Shown here piece by piece: positions 1 to 7,836 of a stretch of DNA of 64,000 bases; the stretch's first letter is position 1, and each line of letters starts with the position of its first letter. Source of the DNA: Bacteriovorax stolpii. Its GTDB lineage: Bacteria; Bdellovibrionota; Bacteriovoracia; Bacteriovoracales; Bacteriovoracaceae. A model generated the notes under the pieces. That model was not told where the DNA came from and made no database searches. It was given only the letters and a program-made list of their open reading frames with translations. The stretch is taken from positions 62,001 to 126,000 of the forward strand of contig CAMCYI010000006.1 in the NCBI GenBank assembly GCA_945883845.1, read 5' to 3'. Made by a program: the position numbers and the translations under genes.

Positions 1-525
1 TTTTTCAGTTGAAGCACCGTTGATCGCTTCGTAACAGTAACCTTCTGAAACAGAAGATTCACCTTGAGAAGAAATCGCAACACCCTTGTGCTTATAGTAT
101 TTCATAGCACGGCCGACGCCGGCAGCGTGAAGTGTATGGTTACCAGTACAAGAAGAAACGTTATGAACATTCCATTCTGGTTTTGCGAAGTGATTAGACA
201 TGTGACGGCCACCACTCGCGAGATCAGTCGCCTTAGAAATACCGTTCAAAAGAATTTCTTCTGTCGTAAGTCCTGCAGACAAAGCAGTGAGCATGTCCCG
301 GTAGTAAGGAAAAAGGTGATCAGTTTCTTTGTCGAACACCTGGCCGATCGCTAATTGAATGGCATCGTGACCTGCGTAAGGAGCATGGTATGACCAACCC
401 AGGGCCTGCTTAAGGTAATTGGGAGCTCGCTCATCGATCATTCTTCCGAGGATCATGAGATGAAGCCATTTTTTCAGGGTTTCTTTGTCTGTTTTTTGAA
501 TGTCATGGTGTTTAACGACCTTCAT
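1..525 (-). CDS. 2-oxoacid dehydrogenase E1 (alpha part), 3' end outside window
   Basis: This is the first 175 codons of a gene that runs off the left edge. The ATG at 523-525 follows a GGAG ribosome site. The protein starts MKVVKHHDIQ, has the E1-alpha pattern HAPYAGHDA / FPYYRDML, and keeps the GGRHMSNH and SSCTGNHTLHAAGVGRA blocks of thiamine-diphosphate-dependent E1 alpha chains. The TPP/Mg segment reads SQGESSVSEGYCYEA. That resembles the fused alpha-beta E1 proteins (VGEG-TSEG type) rather than the GDG-N of pyruvate dehydrogenase alpha. The likely role is oxidative decarboxylation of branched-chain or related 2-oxoacids, giving acyl groups to a lipoyl E2. It is divergent from an aminotransferase gene, which fits amino-acid breakdown. 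Whether the beta half is fused cannot be seen here. Confidence 0.85.
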   Translation of the reverse strand, partial: MKVVKHHDIQKTDKETLKKWLHLMILGRMIDERAPNYLKQALGWSYHAPYAGHDAIQLAIGQVFDKETDHLFPYYRDMLTALSAGLTTEEILLNGISKATDLASGGRHMSNHFAKPEWNVHNVSSCTGNHTLHAAGVGRAMKYYKHKGVAISSQGESSVSEGYCYEAINGASTEK

Positions 526-667
526 AGAATCTCCGTTCAGCAGCAGCATAAGTAATTAAGGTATCGGGAACAGGTATCATAACCGGTCTTTTAAGACTTT
601 TTCCACAGAAGATTAACAGTGCAACATGACGAAGTGTTTATCTCGGGCAGGTTCCTGAGCTTTGTTC

Positions 668-696
668 TTGATAAGGCTTTACCTTCATCTTAAACT
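668..696 (+). promoter_or_regulatory. Candidate sigma70-type promoter for the aminotransferase-astA pair
   Basis: TTGATA (668-673), a 17-bp spacer and TAAACT (691-696) give a reasonable -35/-10 pair. The predicted start is near 703, 23 nt before the ATG at 726. A ribosome site (CGGAG) sits at 716-720. This is from inspection only. Confidence 0.45.
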
Positions 697-725
697 GCTG
701 AAAACTCATATTTTTCGGAGTATAT

Positions 726-2114
726 ATGGCAAACACCAAGGCCCAGGATTTTTTTGCAGATCCGCGATTAAAAGAAGCTAAAAAATTGATTCAAGATGCC
801 CTCAAAGAGCACCAAACAAAATTGACTGGGGTAAAAGAAGCTAACCCGGAGTTAAAAGAATCCTACGCGAATTTATTGAAACAAATCGGTGAGTACCGCG
901 GCGGAGCTCTGTTTTATAATTACCTCGGATCAGGCATCGGCAACGGTCCGCTGGTAGAGCTTGCAGACGGGTCTGTGAAATACGATTTCATCACCGGGAT
1001 TGGCGTGCACTACATGGGCCACTCTCACCCGGGAGTGATCAACGCAACCATAGACGGAGCTGTTTCAAATACCGTGATGAACGGACATCTTCAGCAAAAC
1101 ACAGACACCGCTAGACTTCTCGAGCTTCTCTCCAAAGAGGCCTGCCGTTATGGCGCCGAAGTGAAAAACGTCTTCCTCACGACCTCTGGGGCCATGGCAA
1201 ATGAAAATGCCTTTAAGATCATGCTGCAAAAGCGGATGCCAGCGAACCGGATGTTTGCTTTTGAGAAATGTTTTGCGGGGAGAACTCTCGGGATGGCATG
1301 GGTGACGGATAAAGCCGCCTACCGCGTGGGCATTCCAAAAACAATTGATGTGGATTACATCCCCTTTTATTGTGATGGGGATCACGAAGGGTCGATCAGG
1401 CTCGCCGTCTCGGCGATGAAGAAAGCGATCACGCGCTACCCCGGCATGCACGCCGGTTTTTGCATGGAGCTTATCCAAGGTGAAAACGGCTCGTGGGTGG
1501 GGAATAAAGAATATTTCGAAGCCCTGATTAATGTTTGTCGGGAGAATAACATCTCCGTGTTCTTTGATGAGGTTCAGTCTTTTGCGAGAACGAATAAGCT
1601 GTTCACGTTCCAATATTTTGGTCTCGATAAATACGCAGATGTGGTGGCGATCGGAAAAAACTCGCAGGTCTGTGCGACGTTCTTTAAGGACGATCACAAA
1701 CCGAAGCCAGGTCTCATGTCCCAAACTTTCACAGGGGCATCAAGCCAGATAAGTGCTTCACTCTACATCATCAATGAAATAGTTAATGGTGGACTCCTTG
1801 GCGAAGGTGGAAAGATTGAACGTCTTCATAAGCGATTCAAAACAAACCTCGAAGCCATCTCAAAAAAACACCCTGAAAAGCTCTGTGGTCCCTATGGGAT
1901 CGGGGGGATGGTTGCGATTTCAGTCTACAAAGGTGACGAAGCCAAAACAAAAGCCTTCACGTTCAAGCTTTTTGAAAATGGTGTTCTCTCTTTCATGGCC
2001 GGCGGGCACCCAACCGCTCGCGTGCGCTTCCTCCTGCCGGTGATGGTGACGGAAGAAAAACATATTGATGATGTCTGTGCGATCATCGAAACAACTCTCT
2101 CCGAGATGGAGTAA
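726..2114 (+). CDS. Class III PLP aminotransferase (AstC / lysine 6-transaminase-like)
   Basis: A 462-residue fold-type I aminotransferase that moves an amino group from a terminal-amine substrate to 2-oxoglutarate. Visible motifs are LTTSGAMANENA near 152-163 (phosphate binding), FFDEV with D281, and the Schiff-base lysine K311 in AIGKNSQVC. The IGKnsQVC context and the long N-terminus (about 55 residues before the barrel-like start) are closer to L-lysine 6-transaminase than to AstC, which normally has DEVQTG-GRTG. It is followed 1 bp later by astA, as an AstC would be. The substrate is therefore either succinylornithine or acetylornithine (arginine route) or lysine. The fold is certain; the substrate is not. 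Confidence 0.85.
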   Translation: MANTKAQDFFADPRLKEAKKLIQDALKEHQTKLTGVKEANPELKESYANLLKQIGEYRGGALFYNYLGSGIGNGPLVELADGSVKYDFITGIGVHYMGHSHPGVINATIDGAVSNTVMNGHLQQNTDTARLLELLSKEACRYGAEVKNVFLTTSGAMANENAFKIMLQKRMPANRMFAFEKCFAGRTLGMAWVTDKAAYRVGIPKTIDVDYIPFYCDGDHEGSIRLAVSAMKKAITRYPGMHAGFCMELIQGENGSWVGNKEYFEALINVCRENNISVFFDEVQSFARTNKLFTFQYFGLDKYADVVAIGKNSQVCATFFKDDHKPKPGLMSQTFTGASSQISASLYIINEIVNGGLLGEGGKIERLHKRFKTNLEAISKKHPEKLCGPYGIGGMVAISVYKGDEAKTKAFTFKLFENGVLSFMAGGHPTARVRFLLPVMVTEEKHIDDVCAIIETTLSEME

Positions 2115-2115
2115 G

Positions 2116-3186
2116 ATGTTCATCATCCGCCCCATTGAGGAAAACGACATCGATGCCCTGATGACTCTCATTGAGGGCTCAGGTCACGGGCTCACAACTC
2201 TTCCCAAAAACGTTGATTTTCTCAATAAGAGAATTCGTATCTCGCAGAGAAGTTTTCTTCACAGAGAAGATGGTCCTGGTGGAGAAGATTATCTATTTGT
2301 CATGGAGGAAATATTCACCGGAAGACTCGTCGGTGTCTGTGCCATTATTTCCAAGATCGGCGGATTCCAGCCTTACTATTTCTATAAACTCGAAGTCACT
2401 CATCATGAGTCAAAACTCATCAACGTTGAGAATGATGTCACTTCCCTGCACATTCATGCCATTCACAACGGACCGGCCGAAATCTGTTCACTTTACCTAC
2501 ATCCCGATTACAGAAATTCGCAGAACGGGAGATTTCTCTCTCTTTCACGTTTTCTCTTCATCGCTGAGAACCGTAAGTTTTTCGAAGATTCTATTATCGC
2601 CGAAATGCGCGGAATGGTGAAAGACAATGGCGTTTCTGCTTTCTGGGAAGCCGTCGGTAAACACTTCTTTAAGATTGATTTTCCGACTGCGGATTCGCTC
2701 TACATGAAAAATAAACGCTTCATTGAAGAACTTCTGCCTAAGCATCCGATCATGGCCAATGTTCTTCCGGAAGATGCTCAGTCCGTCATTGGGAAAGTTC
2801 ATCCGGATACTGAACCCGCCAGAAGGATTCTGGAGCAAGAAGGGTTTGAATTTTCCGGTCTGGTTGGACTCCTTGAGCCTGGACCTGTCCTGATTGCTGA
2901 AGTAGACAAGATCCGCTCAATTCGTGAAAGCATTATGGGTGAAATCGCTGAAATCTCAGATAAGCCTTTTAAGTCAGAAGACTTCATTATTGCCCGTACC
3001 ACGGAAGAATTTCGCTGTGCTCTTGGTGGAGTGGTGAAGCTCAAGTCTGGTGGATATCGTATTTCCGGCGTTGCTGCAGCTGCTTTGAAGATCCGCCTGG
3101 GGGACTACATTCGCTTCGTTTCATTCCGTCCGAAAGAAACTAAAAAGAAAAAGACAACAACTCTCATCACGAGAAAAAAGAAATAG
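2116..3186 (+). CDS. astA: Arginine N-succinyltransferase
   Basis: A 356-residue protein matching AstA over its whole length. It transfers succinyl from succinyl-CoA to the alpha-amino group of arginine, the first step of the AST pathway. The N-terminus RPIEENDIDAL...GHGLTTLP is the family signature, and GRFLSLSRFLFIAE and GMVKDNGVSAFWEAVGKHFF follow as in the acyltransferase fold. The start at 2116 gives the conserved MFIIRPIEEND; a longer frame opening inside the aminotransferase gene is not credible. The last about 15 residues are lysine-rich (KKKK), an added tail. It is co-transcribed with the aminotransferase. No astB or astE is present in this window, so the pathway is incomplete here. 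Confidence 0.9.
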   Translation: MFIIRPIEENDIDALMTLIEGSGHGLTTLPKNVDFLNKRIRISQRSFLHREDGPGGEDYLFVMEEIFTGRLVGVCAIISKIGGFQPYYFYKLEVTHHESKLINVENDVTSLHIHAIHNGPAEICSLYLHPDYRNSQNGRFLSLSRFLFIAENRKFFEDSIIAEMRGMVKDNGVSAFWEAVGKHFFKIDFPTADSLYMKNKRFIEELLPKHPIMANVLPEDAQSVIGKVHPDTEPARRILEQEGFEFSGLVGLLEPGPVLIAEVDKIRSIRESIMGEIAEISDKPFKSEDFIIARTTEEFRCALGGVVKLKSGGYRISGVAAAALKIRLGDYIRFVSFRPKETKKKKTTTLITRKKK

Positions 3187-3259
3187 TTGTTTCTGTAAAA
3201 TAACCTTGATCATCCCTGCTAAAAGCTGAAAAAATAGGTTCTCCACAAAAGGTGACTCT

Positions 3260-3754
3260 ATGAAAAAGATTTTCATTCTCTTTACTCTATTTTTCTCACT
3301 GATCACTCTGGCAGAAGACCAGGTTACTGTATTCGTTTCTCTTTCACCTGCGGGTTCATTTACAGCAGTCAGTAAGAAAGTGAAGGGAAACCTTAAACGC
3401 ATTGGCGACAACTTCACCTCGGATAAAATATCTGTCACTGTTGAGTCTTTTAAAACAGGCATCGATCTTCGTGATGAACACTTCTGGAAACATCTCCAGT
3501 CTTCAAAAGCTTCTTCATCTTCAAAAATTACCCTGACTGATCTCAAGGCCGCAGTTGGTAAGGGAATGGGGATTCTCGAAGTGAATGGCGTTAAAAAGCC
3601 CGTGACTATTGCATACACAACGAAAGGCAATGAGGTTCTCGTGAAGTTCAATGTGAAAGCTTCTGAATTTAAACTTTCAAAAGCTGAGTACCTCGGAGTC
3701 GGCGTCGAAGATCTGGTGAAAGTTGAGGCCACTTTTGGTTTCAAATCGAACTAA
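3260..3754 (+). CDS. Secreted YceI-family protein
   Basis: A 164-residue protein with a Sec signal peptide (residues 1-18, cut after LITLA). The rest fits the YceI lipocalin-like barrel: a start like VSLSPAGSFTAVSKKVKG, a central SFKTGIDLRDEHFWKHL (the family's S-F-TG---RD-H---- motif) and a C-terminal EDLVKVEATFGF. YceI proteins bind isoprenoid or other amphipathic ligands in the periplasm and often sit next to cytochromes. It is the first gene of a tight six-gene run (3260-6905), and the cytochrome lipoprotein starts 4 bp later. The ligand is unknown. Confidence 0.8.
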   Translation: MKKIFILFTLFFSLITLAEDQVTVFVSLSPAGSFTAVSKKVKGNLKRIGDNFTSDKISVTVESFKTGIDLRDEHFWKHLQSSKASSSSKITLTDLKAAVGKGMGILEVNGVKKPVTIAYTTKGNEVLVKFNVKASEFKLSKAEYLGVGVEDLVKVEATFGFKSN

Positions 3755-3757
3755 GGC

Positions 3758-4132
3758 ATGAAGTTTTTCTGCCTTCTGATTTTATTCTCAATGCTCTCGT
3801 GCCAGGACTGGAACTCAAACAGTTCGGATGCTGAAAAATACGGGCCGGTAGCACTGACTGGTTCTGATGGTTTTAAGAAGGCCTATCCGATACTGATGGA
3901 TCGCTGTGCAAACTGCCACACTTCTTCGATTCACAATCCATGGGCCGGTTATAAGAATGAACAGGACTGGATTGATAACGATCTGATTATCGCTAACGAC
4001 TCTGCAAACTCCGAACTCATTGGTCGTATTATAAACACCGGAAACACAGATTCAGATATGCCCCAGGGTGGAAGTGCTCTTCCTGATAGTGAGTACACTC
4101 TACTCACGGAATGGATTGATAACATTCCATGA
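3758..4132 (+). CDS. Mono-haem c-type cytochrome lipoprotein
   Basis: A 124-residue protein with a type II signal peptide; the lipobox MLSC makes C15 the lipidated residue. One haem c site is CANCH (C50, C53, H54). A likely distal Met ligand is M101 in SDMPQGG, the pattern of planctomycete-type cytochrome c domains. It should sit in the envelope and carry electrons, possibly passing them to or from the haem-tagged barrel encoded next, whose ATG overlaps this stop codon (ATGA at 4129-4132). The redox partner is not known. Confidence 0.85.
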   Translation: MKFFCLLILFSMLSCQDWNSNSSDAEKYGPVALTGSDGFKKAYPILMDRCANCHTSSIHNPWAGYKNEQDWIDNDLIIANDSANSELIGRIINTGNTDSDMPQGGSALPDSEYTLLTEWIDNIP

Positions 4133-5286
4133 AATTCCTCACCTTTTTCATTCTTCTGACGATCACAACGACGGCCAGCGCCTACGTGAACTTCATTGGT
4201 CACGGATATACGTCTTGTCTTAACTGTCACTACAACCCTGCTGGTGGGGGTCCTTTGAACGATTACGGTCGTGTGGTGGGCGCAACTGCGATTTCTTCTG
4301 GTGCTCTTTATCCGAAAGACTGGAACGAAGAAAAAGTGGCATACACTTCCGGCTTTCTTTTCCGTAAACCAAAACAGAACTGGTTACGGACTCAGATTAA
4401 TTATCGTGGTTTTCAACTCGTACAGAGTCCGGGCTCCGAGGCAAATCAGACTGAACGCTGGATCAACATGCAGCTTGATGGGCGTGTGATTCTCAAGTTC
4501 GGCGAAAACGATAAATTCGTTTCCGTTCTCAACTACGGATATGCTCCCCTTCCTCCAGGCCCGAAAATTCAGGGAGTGAAAAACCAGACTGAATGGCGAA
4601 GCAGAGAGCACTACCTCGGCTATCGATTCACGCCAAAGTTTGGTGTTTATGCCGGACTCATGGACAAGGTTTTTGGACTAAGAACGATTGAACATATTGC
4701 TTACTCGAGATCTATTCCGCAAATGGCACAGAATGATCAGGTCCATGGGCTGAAGGGACACTATCTGGGTGAGAAGTGGGAAATGTTCGGTCAGTACTTT
4801 GTTGGTAACCTTGCTCAGGATGAAAATCTTAGGATGAAAGGGGCGACTGGAATGATCGAGAGAACAATTTTCGACATCCACCGGATCGGTACTTCGCTTA
4901 CGAGATCAGAAAACACTTTCCTGACTCTTATGTCTTATTCGGCTCACGCTAAGTTCAATCTGAAAGAAGGCTCAGCTCTTCTCGGAGAAATCGGCCAGAC
5001 TTCGAAAGATTCCAAGAACGGAAATACAGAAGAGGTTTCACGTTGGGGACTTCTCCAGACTTATCTTCGACCTGTGCGCGGTTTATATGTCCTGACTAAC
5101 ATCGAGTACAAAAAAGACGATGTGAATATGGAAGACTACACGGTGAGATGGGGCCCGGGAATTCAATACTTCCCTATTCAACGTTTTGAGTTTCGGTTTG
5201 ATATCTACAACGAAAGAAACTTCTCACCGGATTCATCCACGAAAGACAGGTGGAGCTACTTGCTCCAGACACACATATGGTTATAG
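4129..5286 (+). CDS. Outer-membrane beta-barrel with N-terminal haem c motif
   Basis: A 385-residue protein with signal peptide 1-18 (TTTASA/YV). A single haem c site CLNCH (C30, C33, H34) lies directly after the cleavage point, followed by a glycine-rich linker NPAGGGPLNDYG. From about residue 65 to the end the sequence alternates polar and aromatic residues in strand-like segments (FRFDIYNERNF, YLLQTHIWL) and ends in a hydrophobic residue, as outer-membrane barrels do. A haem covalently attached to the periplasmic face of a barrel suggests a porin-cytochrome or haem-gated role. It shows no clear likeness to MtrB, which has no haem. Translation is coupled to the preceding cytochrome lipoprotein by a 4-bp overlap. 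Confidence 0.75.
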   Translation: MKFLTFFILLTITTTASAYVNFIGHGYTSCLNCHYNPAGGGPLNDYGRVVGATAISSGALYPKDWNEEKVAYTSGFLFRKPKQNWLRTQINYRGFQLVQSPGSEANQTERWINMQLDGRVILKFGENDKFVSVLNYGYAPLPPGPKIQGVKNQTEWRSREHYLGYRFTPKFGVYAGLMDKVFGLRTIEHIAYSRSIPQMAQNDQVHGLKGHYLGEKWEMFGQYFVGNLAQDENLRMKGATGMIERTIFDIHRIGTSLTRSENTFLTLMSYSAHAKFNLKEGSALLGEIGQTSKDSKNGNTEEVSRWGLLQTYLRPVRGLYVLTNIEYKKDDVNMEDYTVRWGPGIQYFPIQRFEFRFDIYNERNFSPDSSTKDRWSYLLQTHIWL

Positions 5287-6314
5287 TGAAAATATTTATC
5301 CTTATGCTGGCCTTTCAGTCACTAGCCATCGGCGCGAGCGACATCATTAATGCATTTAAGCGTAAGGACTATCACACCATCAGCGATACCTTTAAGGCAG
5401 CACCTAACGACACTTACACTCGTCAGGAACTTGTCCTTATCTCCTACTCACTGAGACAAATGGAATTTTATCGCCAGGACATCAAGCTCAACGTGCGATT
5501 GATTAATCAGAAGTTCAAAGACCGTCACACGAAAATTCTCGCTGCCATCAGACAGGGTGATTCACTCGACGGCGATGGTTATCCTGAACCTTTGAAGGTC
5601 CTGTATTGGAACCTTCTGATGGATTTCAGTCACATCATCCTGGGATATGACGAAAAATCGCCTATCCTTGAAAGTGACAGAAAATTCTTCAATTCGTTCA
5701 GCAAGATCCTCTCTGAACTGGAATTCCGCGAAGGAAAAGTTGATAAAATCAATGACCAGGTTCTGGCGCATCTCGAGTATCTAGATAAAAAAGTTTACCA
5801 ATGGTCGACAAGCTTTTCATTGAGCTATGTAAGCTGGCAGTCCGAGGCCAAGCTTCACGGTCAGGGCCAGGACATCGCTCTTCTCGTCACAAACAAAGGC
5901 TTCTGCGCCGGTGGTGACGTCGGAGTCGAGAACTACCTTTTCCATTTCTATGTCGACAGTTGTTTCCTGATGGGGTCCGGGGGTATTCAGGCATTGCCGA
6001 ACAAATCGGAAATTGATTACCAGCAATCAAACGTACCTGCTTACGGTGTGAAGATCAGTCCAGGTGCCTCGATGATAGTTTCAACGACAAAATCCCGTAT
6101 CGGTTTCAGGATACCTGTGATCTATAGTAAACAGACTCTTGATGATCCTCCGGCCAGTAAAGGATATGAAGCTCTCAACGAAGCTCCTTTATCAATCATC
6201 ACGTCACTTTATTCCCGCTGGCAATTTAATCGCTGGTACTTCCAGACTGAATTCGGAAAATACATCTCGAAAGAATCCACTTTCTGGGGATTGGGCGTAG
6301 GATACACATACTGA
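5277..6314 (+). CDS. Secreted protein with barrel-like C-terminal half, unknown function
   Basis: About 345 residues. The ATG at 5277 or the GTG at 5286 (overlapping the previous stop as TAGTG) gives a signal peptide VKIFILMLAFQSLAIGA. Residues about 20-190 are mostly helical and charged. From about 185 the sequence becomes strand-like with alternating aromatics and ends WGLGVGYTY, a typical outer-membrane C-terminal beta signal. It therefore looks like a helical periplasmic domain followed by an 8-stranded barrel. I do not recognise the family. It lies in the operon between the haem-tagged barrel and a HAMP protein. Confidence 0.6.
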   Translation: MVIVKIFILMLAFQSLAIGASDIINAFKRKDYHTISDTFKAAPNDTYTRQELVLISYSLRQMEFYRQDIKLNVRLINQKFKDRHTKILAAIRQGDSLDGDGYPEPLKVLYWNLLMDFSHIILGYDEKSPILESDRKFFNSFSKILSELEFREGKVDKINDQVLAHLEYLDKKVYQWSTSFSLSYVSWQSEAKLHGQGQDIALLVTNKGFCAGGDVGVENYLFHFYVDSCFLMGSGGIQALPNKSEIDYQQSNVPAYGVKISPGASMIVSTTKSRIGFRIPVIYSKQTLDDPPASKGYEALNEAPLSIITSLYSRWQFNRWYFQTEFGKYISKESTFWGLGVGYTY

Positions 6315-6315
6315 T

Positions 6316-6747
6316 ATGGCCGAAAAAACACGACACCTGAAAAATATTTTTATCAATCCCGGATTTCAACTCAGACTCATGAGTTACTTTGTTGTTTTGT
6401 TTCTTCTCACAACGACATGCCTCTATTCCACGACATTTTTATTCTTCTGGAATATGAAGAAGAAAGGCCAGGAAGTCGGAATTCCTGACGGGCATGTCTT
6501 CTACCAGTTCCTTCAAAATCAGAAGAGTGATCTCGATCTCCTCTTTATCGGTCTCGCAGGTTTAAATCTCGTCCTTCTCCTCGGAGTAGGTTTCATTCTC
6601 TCCCACAGGATTGCAGGACCATTGTACAAGCTTCGTCACCATCTTCAGAACCTGAGAAACACTTCTCCGGATTACAAAACCCGCGAGAAAGATTTTTTTC
6701 AGGACATGATACCTGTGGTGAACGATCTGCGGGATAAGCTCAAGTGA
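6316..6747 (+). CDS. Two-TM membrane protein ending in a HAMP domain
   Basis: A 143-residue protein: cytoplasmic N-tail, TM1 about 20-45, a short periplasmic loop (46-72), TM2 about 73-94 and a HAMP-like segment (SHRIAGPLYKLRHHLQNLR, ending near 140). There is no kinase, cyclase or methyl-accepting domain after the HAMP, so it may act by pairing with another signalling protein or as a structural linker. It starts 1 bp after the previous stop and its own stop overlaps the GTG of the next gene. The context suggests it reports on, or controls, the envelope proteins of the same operon. Confidence 0.65.
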   Translation: MAEKTRHLKNIFINPGFQLRLMSYFVVLFLLTTTCLYSTTFLFFWNMKKKGQEVGIPDGHVFYQFLQNQKSDLDLLFIGLAGLNLVLLLGVGFILSHRIAGPLYKLRHHLQNLRNTSPDYKTREKDFFQDMIPVVNDLRDKLK

Positions 6748-6905
6748 AGAAACTTATTTTTCTGGGATTCATTCTGGTGAGTTGCTCAAGACCGCAGGAG
6801 ACGATCAAGGAAAACGACGATTATGTCCTGGTTGAATTCGCAGCGAAACTGGAAGAAGAGCAAGGTACATTTCAAAAAATGCACAAGTCCCCTACTGCCC
6901 CTTAG
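6744..6905 (+). CDS. Small lipoprotein (53 aa)
   Basis: A short gene starting with GTG that overlaps the previous stop codon (GTGA at 6744-6747). The product begins MKKLIFLGFILVSC; the lipobox LVSC puts the lipidated cysteine at residue 14. The mature part is only 39 residues, acidic then basic. It ends the six-gene operon and overlaps the 3' end of the convergent DUF1338 gene by 14 bp. Function unknown. Confidence 0.6.
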   Translation: MKKLIFLGFILVSCSRPQETIKENDDYVLVEFAAKLEEEQGTFQKMHKSPTAP

Positions 6906-7698
6906 ACGTACTCTCAAAAATTTTATCCGCTGAAGCCGCTACAAATCCCTGATAGAGTCTTCCATCTGGTAATGGATATCTTTTCGCAAATTCATAGTAA
7001 CAGGCCGGGATCGTAAGAGTTCCATCATCAAATTTCACTTCAATGTTATTGGCCAGAGTCGAAGATTGTTCCAGGAAAACTTCTTTCGTCCCTTTCACTT
7101 CTCCACCGCTCGCGTTCAGCTTGAATCCATTTCCTTTCAGGAAATCATTAAGGATATGGATGTCTGAAAAATTCTTCATCCGGTTAATGAAAACAGTGAA
7201 GTGGTTGGGTCGATAACCAAAGGCAAGCACCCATGCTGCGTAGTCGCTTTCTTTCAGAAGAGCATTGTATTCAGGAATTGTTGCCATCCATGGTCTACCC
7301 ATGGAAACGAAATCGAATTTCTCCTCACTTCCTGCAGGAATCTGCGCGATGAGTGAATGAACTTTATCTCTCAGGGCCTGTGAGAATTCTTCAAGTTTAA
7401 GCTCCGAGATAAAAATCTTCGGCTGCGTTTCATCAGAATGTTCATAGTGTTTCGCGTAGAGTTTTTTTTCAGGAAAATGATAATCACCTTTATAGGTGTA
7501 GCCCGACTTGATAAAGGGTTTTGCCAGGACATCAATTGAAACCCGTGGATGATTGAAAGTACGTAGGGCGATATGGTCATTGTGAAGTTCATTACCATCG
7601 GTACTTACAAGGAGGTCGTGGATCTTCTGTGCCATGGGATTAATCAGGACATAATCCTTCCACATCTTATCCAACAAACCCGGTAAAGTTTCGGCCAT
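6892..7698 (-). CDS. DUF1338 protein, 2-oxoadipate dioxygenase/decarboxylase (HglS type)
   Basis: A 268-residue protein of the DUF1338 family, which includes HglS, an iron enzyme that converts 2-oxoadipate to D-2-hydroxyglutarate in lysine breakdown. The vicinal-oxygen-chelate metal ligands are recognisable: H42 with R46 in HNDHIALRTF, H166 in YRPNHFTVF, and E236 in CYYEFAKRYP. It is preceded by an AGGAG-like site and stands alone on this strand. With the class III aminotransferase upstream, it points to a lysine catabolic branch in the same neighbourhood. The family is clear; the substrate in this organism is inferred. Confidence 0.85.
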   Translation of the reverse strand: MAETLPGLLDKMWKDYVLINPMAQKIHDLLVSTDGNELHNDHIALRTFNHPRVSIDVLAKPFIKSGYTYKGDYHFPEKKLYAKHYEHSDETQPKIFISELKLEEFSQALRDKVHSLIAQIPAGSEEKFDFVSMGRPWMATIPEYNALLKESDYAAWVLAFGYRPNHFTVFINRMKNFSDIHILNDFLKGNGFKLNASGGEVKGTKEVFLEQSSTLANNIEVKFDDGTLTIPACYYEFAKRYPLPDGRLYQGFVAASADKIFESTSKGQ

Positions 7699-7836
7699 AA
7701 AAAACTCCTTTAGAACATCTTAACAGACAGTTCTCCGGAAAGGCAGAGGGCAACCCGATTAACTCTCCGTATAAAGATGGGAAGTTTATCTTAATGGGAG
7801 TATTATAGCAGCGCAAACACAGAGGCGAGGGTACTT

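Noticed and set aside
1065..1724. Long open frame (219 codons) antisense to the aminotransferase gene
   Set aside because: No ribosome site, no recognisable domain, and the opposite strand encodes a clear class III aminotransferase.
7786..7812. GG-N10-GC spacing (GGGAGTATTATAGC) upstream of the AstD-like gene
   Set aside because: The -24 box lacks CAC and the -12 box is not TTGC-like, so a chance match is more likely than a sigma54 promoter.
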